Positions 8,690-21,083 of a DNA stretch of 64,000 bases are shown here, piece after piece. Made by a program: the position numbers and the translations under genes. Position 1 is the stretch's first letter; each line of letters starts with the position of its first letter. The DNA is from Lepraria neglecta (lineage: Eukaryota > Ascomycota > Lecanoromycetes > Lecanorales > Stereocaulaceae), in assembly GCA_033220425.1 (NCBI GenBank), contig CM065651.1:3782001-3846000 (forward strand), in the 5' to 3' direction. The notes under the pieces were generated by a model. That model did no database searches. It worked only from the letters and a program-made list of their open reading frames with translations, and was not told the origin of the DNA.

Positions 8690-10160
8690 TTTGTGTCTCA
8701 CCAGTGACAGGTAGAGGCTGTGCCGTAAATATCGCTTTCTGCGCAAGGTCAGCTGGAATCGGTAAAGTTGTTTTTCAAGAATGATTTCCAAGAGGTTGGT
8801 GGCTCTTAACTCCTCTCGAAGGGTTGGGAGTTTAGTCGGTATGATTTCCTGCGTTAGGTGGAGCAAAAGCCTACACTGTCCCGTAGATGTTGCTCCATGC
8901 GTGAGGTCAGACGAGGCCGATTTTATTGAGAGGTCTCCCGAGTGTGCGTGCGGCATATTGGGCTGAAACAGTAGTGGGTTTGCTGTAGGTAGAGTAAGGA
9001 AGACACGGCAGCAATGTCATTGGTTGAGATGTAAGCATGACAGGGCTAGTGGGCTGACCTGCAGTCACCTCTCAGAGGAGTCGATGCGGCTTCTGAAATG
9101 CTGCTTACCCACCGATATCGAAAAAGCAGTTTGCACCTATAATAGCCCGTATCGGACTGAACTTTGAGTTGCATGTAAGCAGTCTGTTGAAAAGCACCGA
9201 GTAGAGATCTTTTAACCCTAATGACGGAAAGTCTATCCGTACGGCGTGAGGCCAAAGCCCGCGTCTTGCGTTTAAAGGAGATGGTTCACCCTGCACTAGT
9301 TTGACAAATTGTGCTTCATAGTACGTTCCAAGATGTCTCAAAGAAGTACCTGGTACTTCGCTTTACTTTGTGGGCTGTAATGATTCTTGCGCTTGAGTCT
9401 CGCGCGAGCCTGCGTCGTGTGGCTGTGCGCAGCCCATCCGGGTGCTATTGTGTGTTGTTATGGAAGCCATGCTTCATATTTGTTCTCGTCAACAATCCCC
9501 AAGATTTCAAACATCAAATTTCTTTTGGTCGAAGATTACATCTGCTTGTTATTCTGCCGCTCTCTGGCTGGTATTGAGGTCAGTTGCATTGCCGTAATTG
9601 GGAGCCTGTTTATCATCTTTTTTCTGCTTGAGCTCTTCGGCAACATGGACCACAACGTAACGGAGATCTGGAAACAAATAGTTTTTATAGAAGACGATAT
9701 CAAGCTCACATTGAGATAGAAAGGGTGCCTTTGTCTGATACTCAATGAATCCAAAAACAAAATTACGTTTTCAGAGACACTCTGAATATGCTTATAAACA
9801 ATTCTTTCATCATCTTCGTCCATCCTCTTTAGGAGACTTTGGGACAGTTGCAATCCCGTACACAGGTATCTTGGAAATGTATTTGGAATCCGTCGTCTTG
9901 CACCTGAGTGATGTCGTGACATATGTTGCGAAGCTTGAAGGAGCATAGAGTACCTACTCGGGCTCACATTACGAAGAGCCTGAGGTCATTGTGTCAACAT
10001 GATCATAAGATTGTGTAGGTCGTCGAAGAAGATTGTAGATGTTGGAAAAATTTTCAGTGCTTGCCGTCCTGTCCATAGGGTCCTTTCCGAAAGATATAAA
10101 TCCTGGCTTCATCCACTATTAGTTCCACAGCTTTCGTACACGCACCTTGCACATGTAGTG
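8690..10160 (-). pseudogene. Long decayed minus-strand gene, family unknown
   Basis: One minus-strand frame stays protein-like for over 1.4 kb although about a dozen stops or more interrupt it. Stretches include RTASTENFSNIYNLLRRPTQ, SKYISKIPVYGIATVPKSPK, LDIVFYKNYLFPDLRYVVVH, YYEAQFVKLVQGEPSPLNAR, and a Thr/Pro/Ser-rich C-terminal part. Almost all the stops are explainable as CAA, CAG or CGA changed by C-to-T, with no obvious frameshift, which suggests RIP-type damage. The family is not recognised, so it could be a host gene, a duplicated gene copy, or part of an unidentified element. Shorter ORFs in this area (for example 9536-9967 minus, 9387-9719 plus) are shadows of it. Confidence 0.45.
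8703..8926. repeat. Diverged direct duplication of about 55 bp
   Basis: Positions near 8705-8760 and 8870-8926 align (shared TGCCGTA/TCCCGTA, ATATCGCT/ATGTTGCT, TGCG..AGGTCAG). The spacing is about 165 bp. The duplication lies in the C-terminal part of the minus-strand gene relic, so it may be an internal protein repeat. Confidence 0.4.
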
Positions 10161-10543
10161 CCCTCCTACCCTTGGGCAAGTCTAGGCTCACGCATTGATG
10201 AGAAGCAGTCCTTCTCGGTCCGAAGCTGTGGCTCCCCTGCCAGAAAAGAATGCTAGTTTTCCAACTTCGAAGCATTTCAATGTTAGTGCTATCACACTTT
10301 AATGTTACTGGCTAGAATCATCGGTAACTGTGGGGGGTTTGGCCCATATTTACAACAGTCTCATGCTTTCAGGCTCCTCTACGGCATTAGTGCAGGGCAG
10401 CCCGCTGAAGTGTGGTGGTAAAATTGTACTTCGAACAACTCTTGATGGTCGACCGACTACTTAAGGGCTTGGCGGTTTAAACCGGTTGATTTGTTCTTTT
10501 CCCTTAGTAGTTGGTCCAGTTTAAGATTTGAACTGGACCGTAT
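10161..10543. other. Boundary region with palindromes, no gene
   Basis: No convincing ORF. Two inverted repeats stand out: a perfect 12-bp palindrome CGGTTTAAACCG at 10473-10484, and a 10-bp-arm hairpin GGTCCAGTTT...GAACTGGACC at 10513-10539, just before the LTR remnant. Composition is still unlike the RIP-mutated block to the right. Confidence 0.5.
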
Positions 10544-10838
10544 TGTTACGAGCCAAGGGCATGCTGGCAGGAACGCGCCAGGGGCGCATGAACTAGTATG
10601 GGCTTGGCAGGGTCTGGTTCAGACGAATCGATGTTCGACTCGTTCGACTCGGATATGGTTTAGACGAATCGGTGTTCGACTCGTTCGACTCAGATATAGT
10701 TCAGACGAATCGATATTCGACTCGTTCGACTCGGATTGCTGGGTATGAATTTCTATTGCTATATATACGGAGTACTACTTATGACTTGGAGCATCGTGCT
10801 TAACTTACTCCTACTTACTTGTTTACTATATACAATAG
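10544..10838 (+). mobile_element. LTR remnant of the family-A type, opposite orientation, lightly mutated
   Basis: It opens TGTTACGA like the sense start of family-A LTRs. Its right part (TTCTATTGCTATATATACGG, CGTGCTTAACTTACTCC, TTTACTATATACAATAG) is the reverse complement of the matching part of the A1 LTR at about 10985-11080. It therefore points opposite to A1 and is cut off where A1 begins. It keeps CpA and TpG and so escaped most of the mutation seen next door. It contains three 41-bp tandem repeats. Confidence 0.65.
10616..10737. repeat. Three tandem copies of a 41-bp unit inside the LTR remnant
   Basis: Copies start at 10616, 10657 and 10698. The core is CAGACGAATCGATGTTCGAC followed by TCGTTCGACTCGGATAT, with only a few substitutions. 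The A1 LTR carries a related TTCGA-rich tandem at 11097-11184. Confidence 0.9.
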
Positions 10839-11238
10839 TGTTACGAACCGTGCGTACCGGTATCGTATTATAGATTGATTCTTACTAGGATAGAAGTGTA
10901 ATAGAGCAAGAGGTGAAGTAGGCTTCAAGTGATACTAAGCGGGTCTGGTATATAATCAGATAATATATATTTAGTGCCTAGCCTAAAAGATCTATTATAT
11001 ATAGTAAATAATTGAATAGGAAGTTAAGTACGATACTCTAAGTAGTAAGTAGTACTCTATATATATAGTAATAGAAAATCTATACTAAGTATTCTTGTTC
11101 GAATCGTTCGATAACTAATCGATTTGAACGCTAAGAGCGTGTTCGAACTATTCGATAACTGATTAGTTCGAACGCCAAGAGCGTGCCTGCTTCTGCGCGC
11201 TATGCGTATAGCTCTAGTCACAACCTATAGTTATAATA
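10839..11238 (-). repeat. 3' LTR of A1, 400 bp, with a 44-bp x2 tandem
   Basis: It begins TGTTACGAACC and ends before TTAGCTCCC. On the minus strand that flank is the purine-rich tract GGAGGGAGCTAA. Two 44-bp tandem units (11097-11140, 11141-11184) replace the different short repeats found at the same place in the other family-A LTRs. Confidence 0.8.
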
Positions 11239-11369
11239 TTAGCTCCCTCTCCTAGATTTCTCGTCCTGAGAAAATATCCTTCCTCTATACTACCTATACG
11301 ATTGACTAAATCTAAACTAAATATTCGAAGGCGTAGACTCGTCGACTCCTTTACTATCTCTACTAAAGT

Positions 11370-11830
11370 AATATATATATAAGAACTGCGAGTCTTCCGA
11401 GAAGCCAGAGAAATATAAGATTAGTAGTTCTTCTAACCGTTGTATAGAGTACGTCTATAGTAGCTACTTCTGCGATTTAGCTCTATTTTCTCCTATTTAA
11501 TAGACCTATCTTCTATAATAGTAAGAGATAAAGCTTAAAGAAGCTAAAGATATACTATTACGCTTTTCTCGTCTCTAGTATAAGGTTAAGGTTTTAGAGA
11601 AGAAAGAGCGTGAGATAGTTAAAGGGAAGCTAGTAAATATTATAGAACTCGAGTATAATAAAGGGGTATCGACCCTTAGTCCCGACGACCTCCTCTTTGA
11701 TATAACCTCCGAGTAGTTCGAGATTCCTAATAGTTTCGAGTAGTTATCCCTAGTTCCCTCCGATAGAACTCTACTAGATACTCTCTATAGTTCCTCGCAA
11801 GGTTCCTAAGAGATTTCTAGATATTTTCCG
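11370..11830 (+). other. Antisense coiled-coil-type reading frame in A1
   Basis: On the plus strand, opposite to pol, a frame reads as a charged helical protein (for example VKVLEKKEREIVKGK, then LLFDITSE) and ends with a conserved DRTLLDTLYSSSQGS stretch. Family copies at about 33900-34330 and 60800-61200 show the same frame and layout. Its last part overlaps the chromodomain on the other strand, so conservation there could come from either. The frame is interrupted by mutation. Confidence 0.45.
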
Positions 11831-13608
11831 TTTCGTCGTACTCTTTCTATTTAACTAGATAGAACTAATTTCTTCTATCTAGGATCTTCTTAACCTTATA
11901 CTCTATTTCTTCTTCGATACTATAATAGAATATCTCTTATAGTAGTATATTAGAGTCTACTAGTTCTAAGAGTAAGATATAGAATACCGGATATACCTTA
12001 GCGTTAGATAGTAGTTAGAGTTTATAGTTAATAGGTTATTTTACCCGTTTAATTAAGAATAGTCTAACCTTAATATAATCTAGTTTCTTACTTAGTCTCG
12101 TCGTTCTCATATATTTTTATTAGGAGGTATACTTTATCCCTCTCTTTTAGCTAAGGAATATTATTTTTCTTTTTATTAAACTATTCCTTTAACTTACTAT
12201 TTAAGCTTTTAATAGACCTTTATATATCTATATATAAATTCTTTAGCTCTTCTATCTTAACTAAAGCTTTTTCTATATTAGGCCCTTTCCTTAGATCTAG
12301 AAATATATTTATATTCTTCCTATAGTTAACGAAGAATAGTATTAGTCCTATTATATCTAATCTTTTATTATTATACGCTAGTTATACTATTAGAAGTAGT
12401 TAAATCTAGTTATTCTATTTCTAGTTCACGTAATACCTTAAGTACGCTTCTATTATCTAATTTATACGTTCTATTTATCCGTTAGTTTATAGATAATATA
12501 CTATTAATATCCGAAGTTTTATTCTAATCGCTACTATAAACGTTCTCTAGTAGTTAGAAGTAAATAACTTATCTCTATTAGATATTATTGATTTTAGTAT
12601 ACTATAATCTCTTATTAGTTTATCTAGTAGTATAAAGGCTAACTAATCTACTTTATAGATTTCTTTAAATAGTATTATAATTATATGCTTTATTAGTTTA
12701 TCTATAATAACTATAATTAAATCGAAGATATTCTATATAGCTAGATCCTTTAAGAGTAGTAACTTAACTATAAAGTCTATTATAATATTATCCTATAGTA
12801 ACTCTAGTACGAGAGTAAATTATATTTATTCGTACTTAGTATATTATACCGCCTTATTTTACTAGTACTTGATATATCCTTTAATATATTATTTAATATA
12901 TACTTAAAGCTTCGATACCGTATATCCTCGCTCTAGGAGTTCTATTATTTTAGATACTCCTAGGTAATCTTATAATAGATCGTTATAGTAATCCCTAATT
13001 ACTTCTTTAACGTATATATTAGATAAATAGATCTTATCCTAGTATTTAAGTAATACTAAACTCTATTAGTCTCTCCGTAGATTTATTATAAATATATTAT
13101 TATTATAGGCCTTTACGATTCTATTAGTTATATTAGATCCTAATATACGAAGGGTCGTAGCTAATATCTAGTATAGTACTAGTAATCCGTTCGCTTCTTT
13201 CTTTAGGATTAGTTATTCTATAATATTCTTTTCTTCTATATAGTCTAGTTATCTACTAAGAGTATCTACTCGACTATTATCCTTTTCTAGGGTATAGATT
13301 ATCTTGAATTTATATTAATCTAATAGTTGTAACTATTAAATCTATCTTCTATTTAACTCCTTTATTATTATAAAATTAGGAAGATTCTTATAATCTATAA
13401 AGATAGTTAGATTCGAGTAGCTTTCTATATATACTTACTAGTTTTATAGTATATAAACTATAGTAAGTAGTTCTTTATTATATATTATAGTTTTATTCTA
13501 CTAGTAATATCTTCCTTAAATAGTAGATAACTAGATACTACTTTTAGTCTTTTATTTAATATAGGTATACTCCGATTATAAGATCCGAGGTATCTATTTT
13601 AATATAGG

Positions 13609-13752
13609 TATCACGAAGCGTTTCGCGGGCAAGCTTCTTGCCAAGCGAACTAGTACTATAGCGGCTTAGCTTAGTAGTAGAAAACCGAGCTTCGCTCGAT
13701 AATAATAAGAACAAGTTTACTACCCCTTAATATAGTTAGGATCTATATAATA
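13609..13752 (+). repeat. 5' LTR of element B
   Basis: It pairs with 20860-21003 over 144 bp with few differences. The ends derive from TGTCACG...TGTGACA, which is intact at the right end of the 3' copy. Confidence 0.9.
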
Positions 13753-16700
13753 ATATGGTAGTAACGGTCGTTTTTAATACTAATTGATTGTTAAAGATCT
13801 AGGAGTTCCTCTACCAGGCTTAGTTAGAAGCTATATCACGTTATTTCGATAATTCCTCACCAAAATTCTTCCGCCCTATACTCGTCACCTTACTATTCTA
13901 CGGTAATATACTAATAACTACTACTCGACTTCGGTAGACGTCGAGTTCTCTTCCCAGGAACCGTCGATAGTAGTCTATAGACTCTTTAGCGCTGTCGAAT
14001 TAGTTTAATAAACCTATACCTACTAACTTAGGTACCTTAATAAAACGCCTAATAAGTTCCAGCGACGTTCCTTTTAAGTATCTAGAAATCTTCTATATTA
14101 TAGGCTTTAGCCTCCTAGAAAAATCTATACTACCCGAATTCCTAAGGATACTCGACAAGCTTAGCTTTCGGAGCTACTACTATAGCTTCCTCGTCGTCGA
14201 CAAGGTCGTCTACCCTTATTACTAGGGATATAGTCGTTCTCGCCTTCTAACTTAACGAATTTATCTAGATAGCTTACGCATTTAGTAATTCGGTTAGTAA
14301 TTCTACTTAATAAGCTATTACTGAGCTGGTGACGTATAATTTTCGTCCTACCTAACCAAATCGTATTGCTATTTCAGCGAGAGACGCCCGTACTAGGCAG
14401 AGATCTTAGTTAGTTAAGCTACCTAACTTCCTAATAGACTGGGCCGTCGATAGGGCAGCTTTTAGGAGTACCTTTACTACTTTTGAGCGGGACGCCCGAA
14501 GCCTACTCCGCCTACAAGATCCTCTATTAATAGGGAATACCCTACTAAGATCTCCTTCGGATATACCCGGAGTAGAATCGATAGCGTCGAATTCATCGAA
14601 TTATTTAATATAAGTAACCTCCGCCGAGGAAACTATTTACTATAAGCCGATTAGACCTTAGTTACTAGATTCTCGCTAATAGGATCCTCAGGCTATAGCG
14701 GACCTTAATAATCTAATTTTCTAGCGAATTATTCAAAACGCTGTTAATATAGGTATTTAGCGTTACTAAGAAACCCAGTAATAGAACCCTCCGATACTAG
14801 GCCTACCGGGTCTACCGGGTCTATAAGGTCCTCTAGGGACTAATAGAGCGATCAATAATAATAGTAGTTCTTCTAGGTGGAATCCGGCAGAACTTGGATT
14901 CTTTAACCCTTTCTATAACGGTAAATCTATTTATTCCGGCGGCCTTACTATTGATTCCTTGTATAATAAAACGTACTTTAGGGATATTCATCTGTTTATC
15001 GAACGAGCTAAGGACCTTGCCACGGTTAGAGGTACTATAGTCCGTGAGAATTTGTGGATAAGTCTACGGGGAGACGCCTTGGAATAGTATACCGCAGTCC
15101 TTTCTGAGGTAGAGAAACGCCTTGTTAAGTACGGAGCCAATAACGCAGATTTGGTAGAATAGGTTCGGGTTCTTCTCGATAGATTCGAGGAGCCGTTATA
15201 TATTATAATCGATGCTATCCTTAAGGAGCGGTATACTATTAAAGATATAGCTTCTTACCGGGAACTACGCGAATATACCTAAAAGATTCTACGGTCTTAT
15301 AAAGATACTGGTTTGGTGTTAGTAAAGAATCAACTCGATATTATCTACGCGGGCCTCGATTTAGATCTTAGGCATAATATTAAGAGACCTACGGATAATT
15401 TAATACTAAATATCTTCCTTAAGGATATAGATAACTGTAAGTATAACTAGTAGGTATACGTAGCCAAGAATAGAAGAAGTTACGTGGCCGGAGCGTCCGG
15501 CGTGTACTCAGGAAATCGATAGGCTCGATTTCAGGATACTAGAGGTAATTATAACCAGTTTCAGTCTCGTTAACCAGCGTCTATTTATAGATAGCCGCCT
15601 TATTTTAGTCGTTAACTATTTTCGCCTAGGTATACCCAGTAATAGCAGGGTGCTTAGTAGTCTTTCGGTCAACCGTCTTTTCAGTGTCAATTTTACAGCC
15701 TAAATACTTACTTAACTCAGCTATAGATATAGTATAGCTAATATAGCCAATAACCAAGTACCTAGCCTCGGTAATCTCAAGGATTACCAGTTCCTCGATA
15801 GCCTTTATAAATCACCGCGCCGCTAAACAGGTCCGCTTCTACGCTAATATAAAATCGCCTACTACCTAGGGCTCTATTTCTAAGAAGAGACGACCGTAGT
15901 CGAGGATTCTAGAAGCCCTAGTAGTAGAACTTTGGGCCTTGTAGAGTATTAGCCTATTAAGCTTCGGTTAAAGACGCTATCGACCCTTTAGCTATAGAGA
16001 ATTCTAATACTCTAGAAAATACCTCTGATAATCCTGTCTACGGCTTGTTAAGTTAGGAACAAGATACTAAGTCTAAGCTATACTACTACGCCGGCCAAGA
16101 TGAGAATAGGAACGATATCTACTATAACGAGTCGGGCTTCCCGGATATACCTGACGATCACTTTTCAGGATTCGTCGGCATCGAGACGTACTACCGATAC
16201 TGCCACGAGTCATTTCCGTCGAAAACTAAGCTTTATAAATATCTTCGTATAGGTTATTAGCGACTAGATACCGAGGATTCAGTAGATAAGAATTCGTCCC
16301 TCGCTAAGATTCCGGTTAAAAGTAACCTTACTACTACCGAGGAATCGATAGCGTTAATCTCGAAAATCATAGAGTCTATAGCCTCCTCTAAGGAACTCGG
16401 CAACGGTTTTGCCTTCCGGAGCTGGACCTATACTATAGTACTTATTAGGCTATTACGCGACGCCGAGGATAAAGAAGTTTGCGCTAATACGGGGTACGGA
16501 GTTACGCTTATTAATCGAGCTTAGCTGATATTAACGTTGCCGGAAGTTAAGATCTAGAAAATAGCTTCGCCCTTAAAGGTACGCGGAGTAGGAAATTCCA
16601 AATATAAGACGTTAGAATACGTTACTATCCTAATCTACCTCCTAGGCCTTTCCGGCGAGGAGAAGGTCCTAGTATATATCCGAAGGGAATTATATCTTAT

Positions 16701-19700
16701 TAACGATCTCCGGGCGAAGATACTTATTAGTAACGATATCCTCGGGCCTAAGAGATTTATTATTAATATTATAGAGCGAAATATATATATCGGCTCTTAC
16801 TAAACTACCGTTTCAATCTTAGTACAATAACGGGGTGAATTTACCCGGAGAAATATCTACGTTAAGGTAGCTTTAGTTATACCTCTCTGTAGCGAGATAA
16901 TAGTACCTATAAAGCCTATTAAGCTTCCTAAAGATTAAGACTTTCTATTCGAACCGATAACCTAAATAAATCTTATACTATTCGCCTACCTCGTCGATTA
17001 CTAGATAACTTCTATCCTAGTAAGGAACGAATTAGACTCGCCTATTTAGCTTCTACGAAGGTATAAGCTTAGTAACGTCTCCGAAGTTAGCTATAAGAAT
17101 TACTTTATAGCAGAGATAGATCTAGAGGTAGTAATAATACCGCCTACAGAAGAAAATCCGGCGGCTAGCTAGAAATTTCCCGCAAATTTCTCAGGCGTCT
17201 CTTCCGTACCGACGCCGTCGATTTCTAGGCCGTCGTTTTCTAGGCTGCGTTACCCGGAAACTATCCTCCTAAATAGTATTACCGTCTACGGCAGCGTAGA
17301 AGAAACCTAGGCCTTGTCGGACCTTATTATAAGTTTTCCCTTGCTATAGATAGATAGTAGGTTTATTAAGGTCCCCGAAGAAGAATAGATAAAGTTACGG
17401 CTTCGCGACGACTAGTAGACGAAAATTTCGGGTAGAGCGAAAATCTACCCTTTAGGTATTAATAACCGGGAGGTAGTTAATAAGACTTTCGACGAGCTTT
17501 ACCGGCAGGGTAGACTTAACTAGATAGCCTCCGCAACGCTATTCTCTTACCCTATCTTTATTATCTAGAAGATACTACCGAATAGAGAGAGAAAAGGCTG
17601 TACTATTATCGATATTAGAGGTCTTAATAATCTTATAGTCCCTGACGCTTATCCGGTACCGCTATAATTAGAAATTGTCAGTTTACTAATAGGATATACC
17701 TATATCTTAGTGCTAGACGCTTCATCCTTCTTTTACTAATGGCGGGTATATCTAGATTACCGGTATATATTAACGGTTGTTTCCTACCGGGGGCAGGAGA
17801 CTTTCCGCGTGCCAATTATAGGCTATATAAATTCGATAGCTTATATTCAACGCCAGATCGATAAGATTCTCCGCCTACTTAAATATATACGTGTATATAT
17901 CGATAACGTCGTTTCTAGCGGTAAATCGTTCTAAGAATATCTCTAGTAACTACGAGAACTCTTCTAGCTTTTTACTAACTATAATATTTCTATTTCGCTA
18001 ATAAAGGCCTTTCTCGGCTATCCCGACATGAATCTACTTAGCTAGAAGGTTAACTTATTTAGACTGATTTCTTTAGAGGAGAAACTCCGAGTAATTAGTT
18101 AATTAACATTCCTAAATACTCTCGGTAATCTAGAATACTACTTGGGTCTGACTGGATACTTGCGGCAATACGTCTACTTTTACGCCTAGCTTACTAAGCC
18201 GCTACAAGAGTTAAAAACGACGCTTCTCAAGGATTCGCTATCTAATACTAGAAGGCTTCGAAAATCTTACTCCTCTAGAAAGTAACTTTCAGATCCTTCG
18301 GAAGCTTAGCTAGCAAGTTTCGAGCTTTTATAAGCCGCTATATCGATACTATCAATTCTCGTATACTTTGCGTCTTTACGCCGACTATAGATCGACCTTG
18401 ATACCTCTAAAGAATTCGGTTTCGGCGCTGTTATATTCTATATAAGAGGTGATAAGGACTCCGCCAAGTAGCTATCTCGCCTTAATATAGAACCTATTCT
18501 TTTCCTATCAAGACTTTTAACCGCTGCCGAGAAGAACTACTAGCTAACTAAGCTAGAAATCGCGGGGTTCGTATAGGTGATAAAGAAGGTTAGATATATA
18601 GTCGAGTCATCTAAAATACCCGTCAGGATTTAGATAGATTACTTAGCAATTCCGGACCTCCTAAAGTAGAATTCAATTATATCGACAACGTCGACTATAA
18701 GACTAAATATTAGGCTTGTCCGTACCTCCTAGTACCTGTACTAATTTAATATCAATATTAGGCACAAGCCTAGAAAGAAGCATATCGTTCCTGATATATT
18801 ATTAAGACTCGCCAGTCTTAACGACTCTAAGCTTCCCGAAGACTACTCGGAGCTAGACGCGCTTTTCACCGCCGCGTTAGTGGAAATAAGCTCGGAGTTC
18901 TATAGTAGGGTACTATAAGGCTATTAGTAGGATTCCTTCTAGCAGAAAATCGGAAAATAAGTCGATAATAATTTCGTACTTGGCGAGGACGCTGTCTTTC
19001 TTCCTTTTAGTAGAGGGAAGTACCTAGTACCTATAGACGCAGACCTATATTTCGGCCCTCACCTAGTCGATACTATCGATACCTATAGTACCTGAAATTC
19101 GCCTCCGCAGAAATATGATAGTACTAAGGATTCTAACGCTATTAGTTCCTAAGACTTCGCTAAGAAGGCTTCTCTAGGCGAGTTACTCTTTTATATCGAC
19201 AGAATCTCGGGTTTCTAGCGACTTTATATACCTTCTTCGGTAGTTAAGGATATACTAGCGATAGCTTATAGTAACGGTCACCCGGGCTTTCAGAGGTGCT
19301 TCGAGATTATTATATCCTTATAGTATATTTATAGTCTTACGCGTCAACTACGGGACTATATCAAGCACTGCCTCGAATACCTTATCCTTTAGACTCGCTG
19401 ATATCCTCCCTATAGGTACCTATAGCTAATAAGCTCGCTATTAGTACCGTTCTATACGCTGATAATTGACTTTATCCTAGCTCTACCAATCTCCTAAAGG
19501 TTATTCGACGCCGTAATATCAGTGTTATATAAATTTACTAAGCGAATTACACTTATCCCCGGCAAATCTACCTAGTTAGCTACCGAATAGGCCTTAGCGC
19601 TTTTAGACCATCTTGATATCGCTGACTAGGGCATTCCAAAGGTAATAATCATAGATCGGGATCCTAAATTCTTGTCTAAACTATGGAATACCATCTTTAA

Positions 19701-20859
19701 AAGGCTCAGCGTCGAGCTACTCTATTTAACCGCTTATTATCTATAAATAGACGGTGCCAGTAAGTATACTAATTAGACGGCTGAGATTGTATTGCGGTTC
19801 TACTTATATATACTCGACAAGCCGTCTATATAGCTAGAAACGCTGCCTAGAATCCAGGCTATACTAAATAACTCGTCGAGTGGAACTTCAAGTTCGAGCA
19901 CTCCGAACGAAATTGCCTATGGTTTTACGCCGAACAGACCGCTGGACCTACTTCAGCTCCCGGCTAATATTAGCATCGACCATTTTACGGCGCGCTCGAA
20001 TACAATCGACGCTGTCGCTTTTGCTTAGATATCGAATAAACTCTACTATAACCGTCGACACCAGCCGATATTCCTGAAGGTCGGCGAATTCGCTCTTCTC
20101 TGCCTGTATAAAGGCTACTAGATCCTATTAACGGCTAGTATTACTAAGAAGCTTACGCAGCAATATATAGGACCTTTCGAGGTACTCGAACGTATAGGAA
20201 AGCTCGCGTATAAGCTAGCTATTCCGGACTATTGGAACGTGTATCTAGTCTTTATAATTGCTTAACTGGAGCCCTATCTAGATCCTACTAAGGACCTATA
20301 TAGACGCCCTCGACCTGATCATCCCCTAGTAGTTTCGGTTGATAATAAGTCCTTCGAGGTCGAGAGGTTACTTAATAAGCGTATAGTTAAGAAAGGACGG
20401 GGTTTCTCTACCTAGTACCTACTATAATAGAAAGGATACGGTCCTAAGTTCGATTAGTAGTATACTATCAAGAATCTCGGAGATATAGGAGAACTTATCA
20501 AGGACTACGAGGAGGAGTCCGCTAGGATTTAATAATCGTCGGCGTCGATTAACGCGCCCTAGGAACGCTTAGTGCCTTCGCTAAAGCCTCCGAGGAAATA
20601 TAGTCGACTAAGGAATTATTAATAGAAGAAAGTCGAGTATAATTACTCTACGGAATATCGAGGATAACTCAGTACCTAGCTAATATTACTGTATATAATT
20701 TTCGACACCGTTAACGTAATACTACTACGGACTCTTACTGATATCTTTCGGGCGCCTATTAGCTATTCTTAGCGCCTTATAGTAGCTTAGAAGGAGTATT
20801 TATTAGCTAGCTAATTGCTCGACGTAGTCACCGAGCTTTCTTCGCGTTTGGTACGATAT

Positions 20860-21003
20860 TATTACGAAGCGTTTCGCGGGCAAGCTTCTTGCCAAGCGAA
20901 CTAGTACTATAGCGGCTTAGCTTAGTAGTAGAAAACCGAGCTTCGCTCGACAATAATAAGAACAAGTTTACTACCCCTTAATACAATTAGGATCTATGTG
21001 ACA
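20860..21003 (+). repeat. 3' LTR of element B
   Basis: It matches 13609-13752. The high identity of the two LTRs suggests the insertion was fairly recent when RIP acted on it. Confidence 0.9.
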
Positions 21004-21083
21004 ATAGGCCGGTTTATTAGCCTAAAAAGTATAGAGTACTAGTAGATCTATATATACTTTCTTTAGTATATTAAATAATCTCT

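Larger units (their letters stand above)
13609..21003 (+). mobile_element. Gypsy LTR retrotransposon B, 7.4 kb, structurally complete but RIP-mutated
   Basis: LTRs of 144 bp lie at 13609-13752 and 20860-21003, flanked by the 5-bp target duplication ATAGG (13604-13608 and 21004-21008). A primer-site-like TGGTAGTAACGG lies three bases inside the 5' LTR. In order: gag (around 14800-15550, with a Pro-Gly-Leu repeat then LGFFNPFYNGKS), protease (near 16460-16530), reverse transcriptase (about 17330-17960, IIDIRGLNN and VYIDN motifs), RNase H (about 18350-18750), integrase (about 19190-19950, HPGFQRC zinc-binding start) and a basic tail. The domain order is that of Metaviridae. The coding regions are broken by many stops. 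It is inserted into A1. Confidence 0.9.

Noticed and set aside
10616-10737. CRISPR-like array
   Set aside because: The 41-bp units abut with no unique spacers, there are no cas genes, and the context is a fungal LTR.
19880-20077. 65-residue ORF inside element B
   Set aside because: It is a shadow frame of the integrase region.
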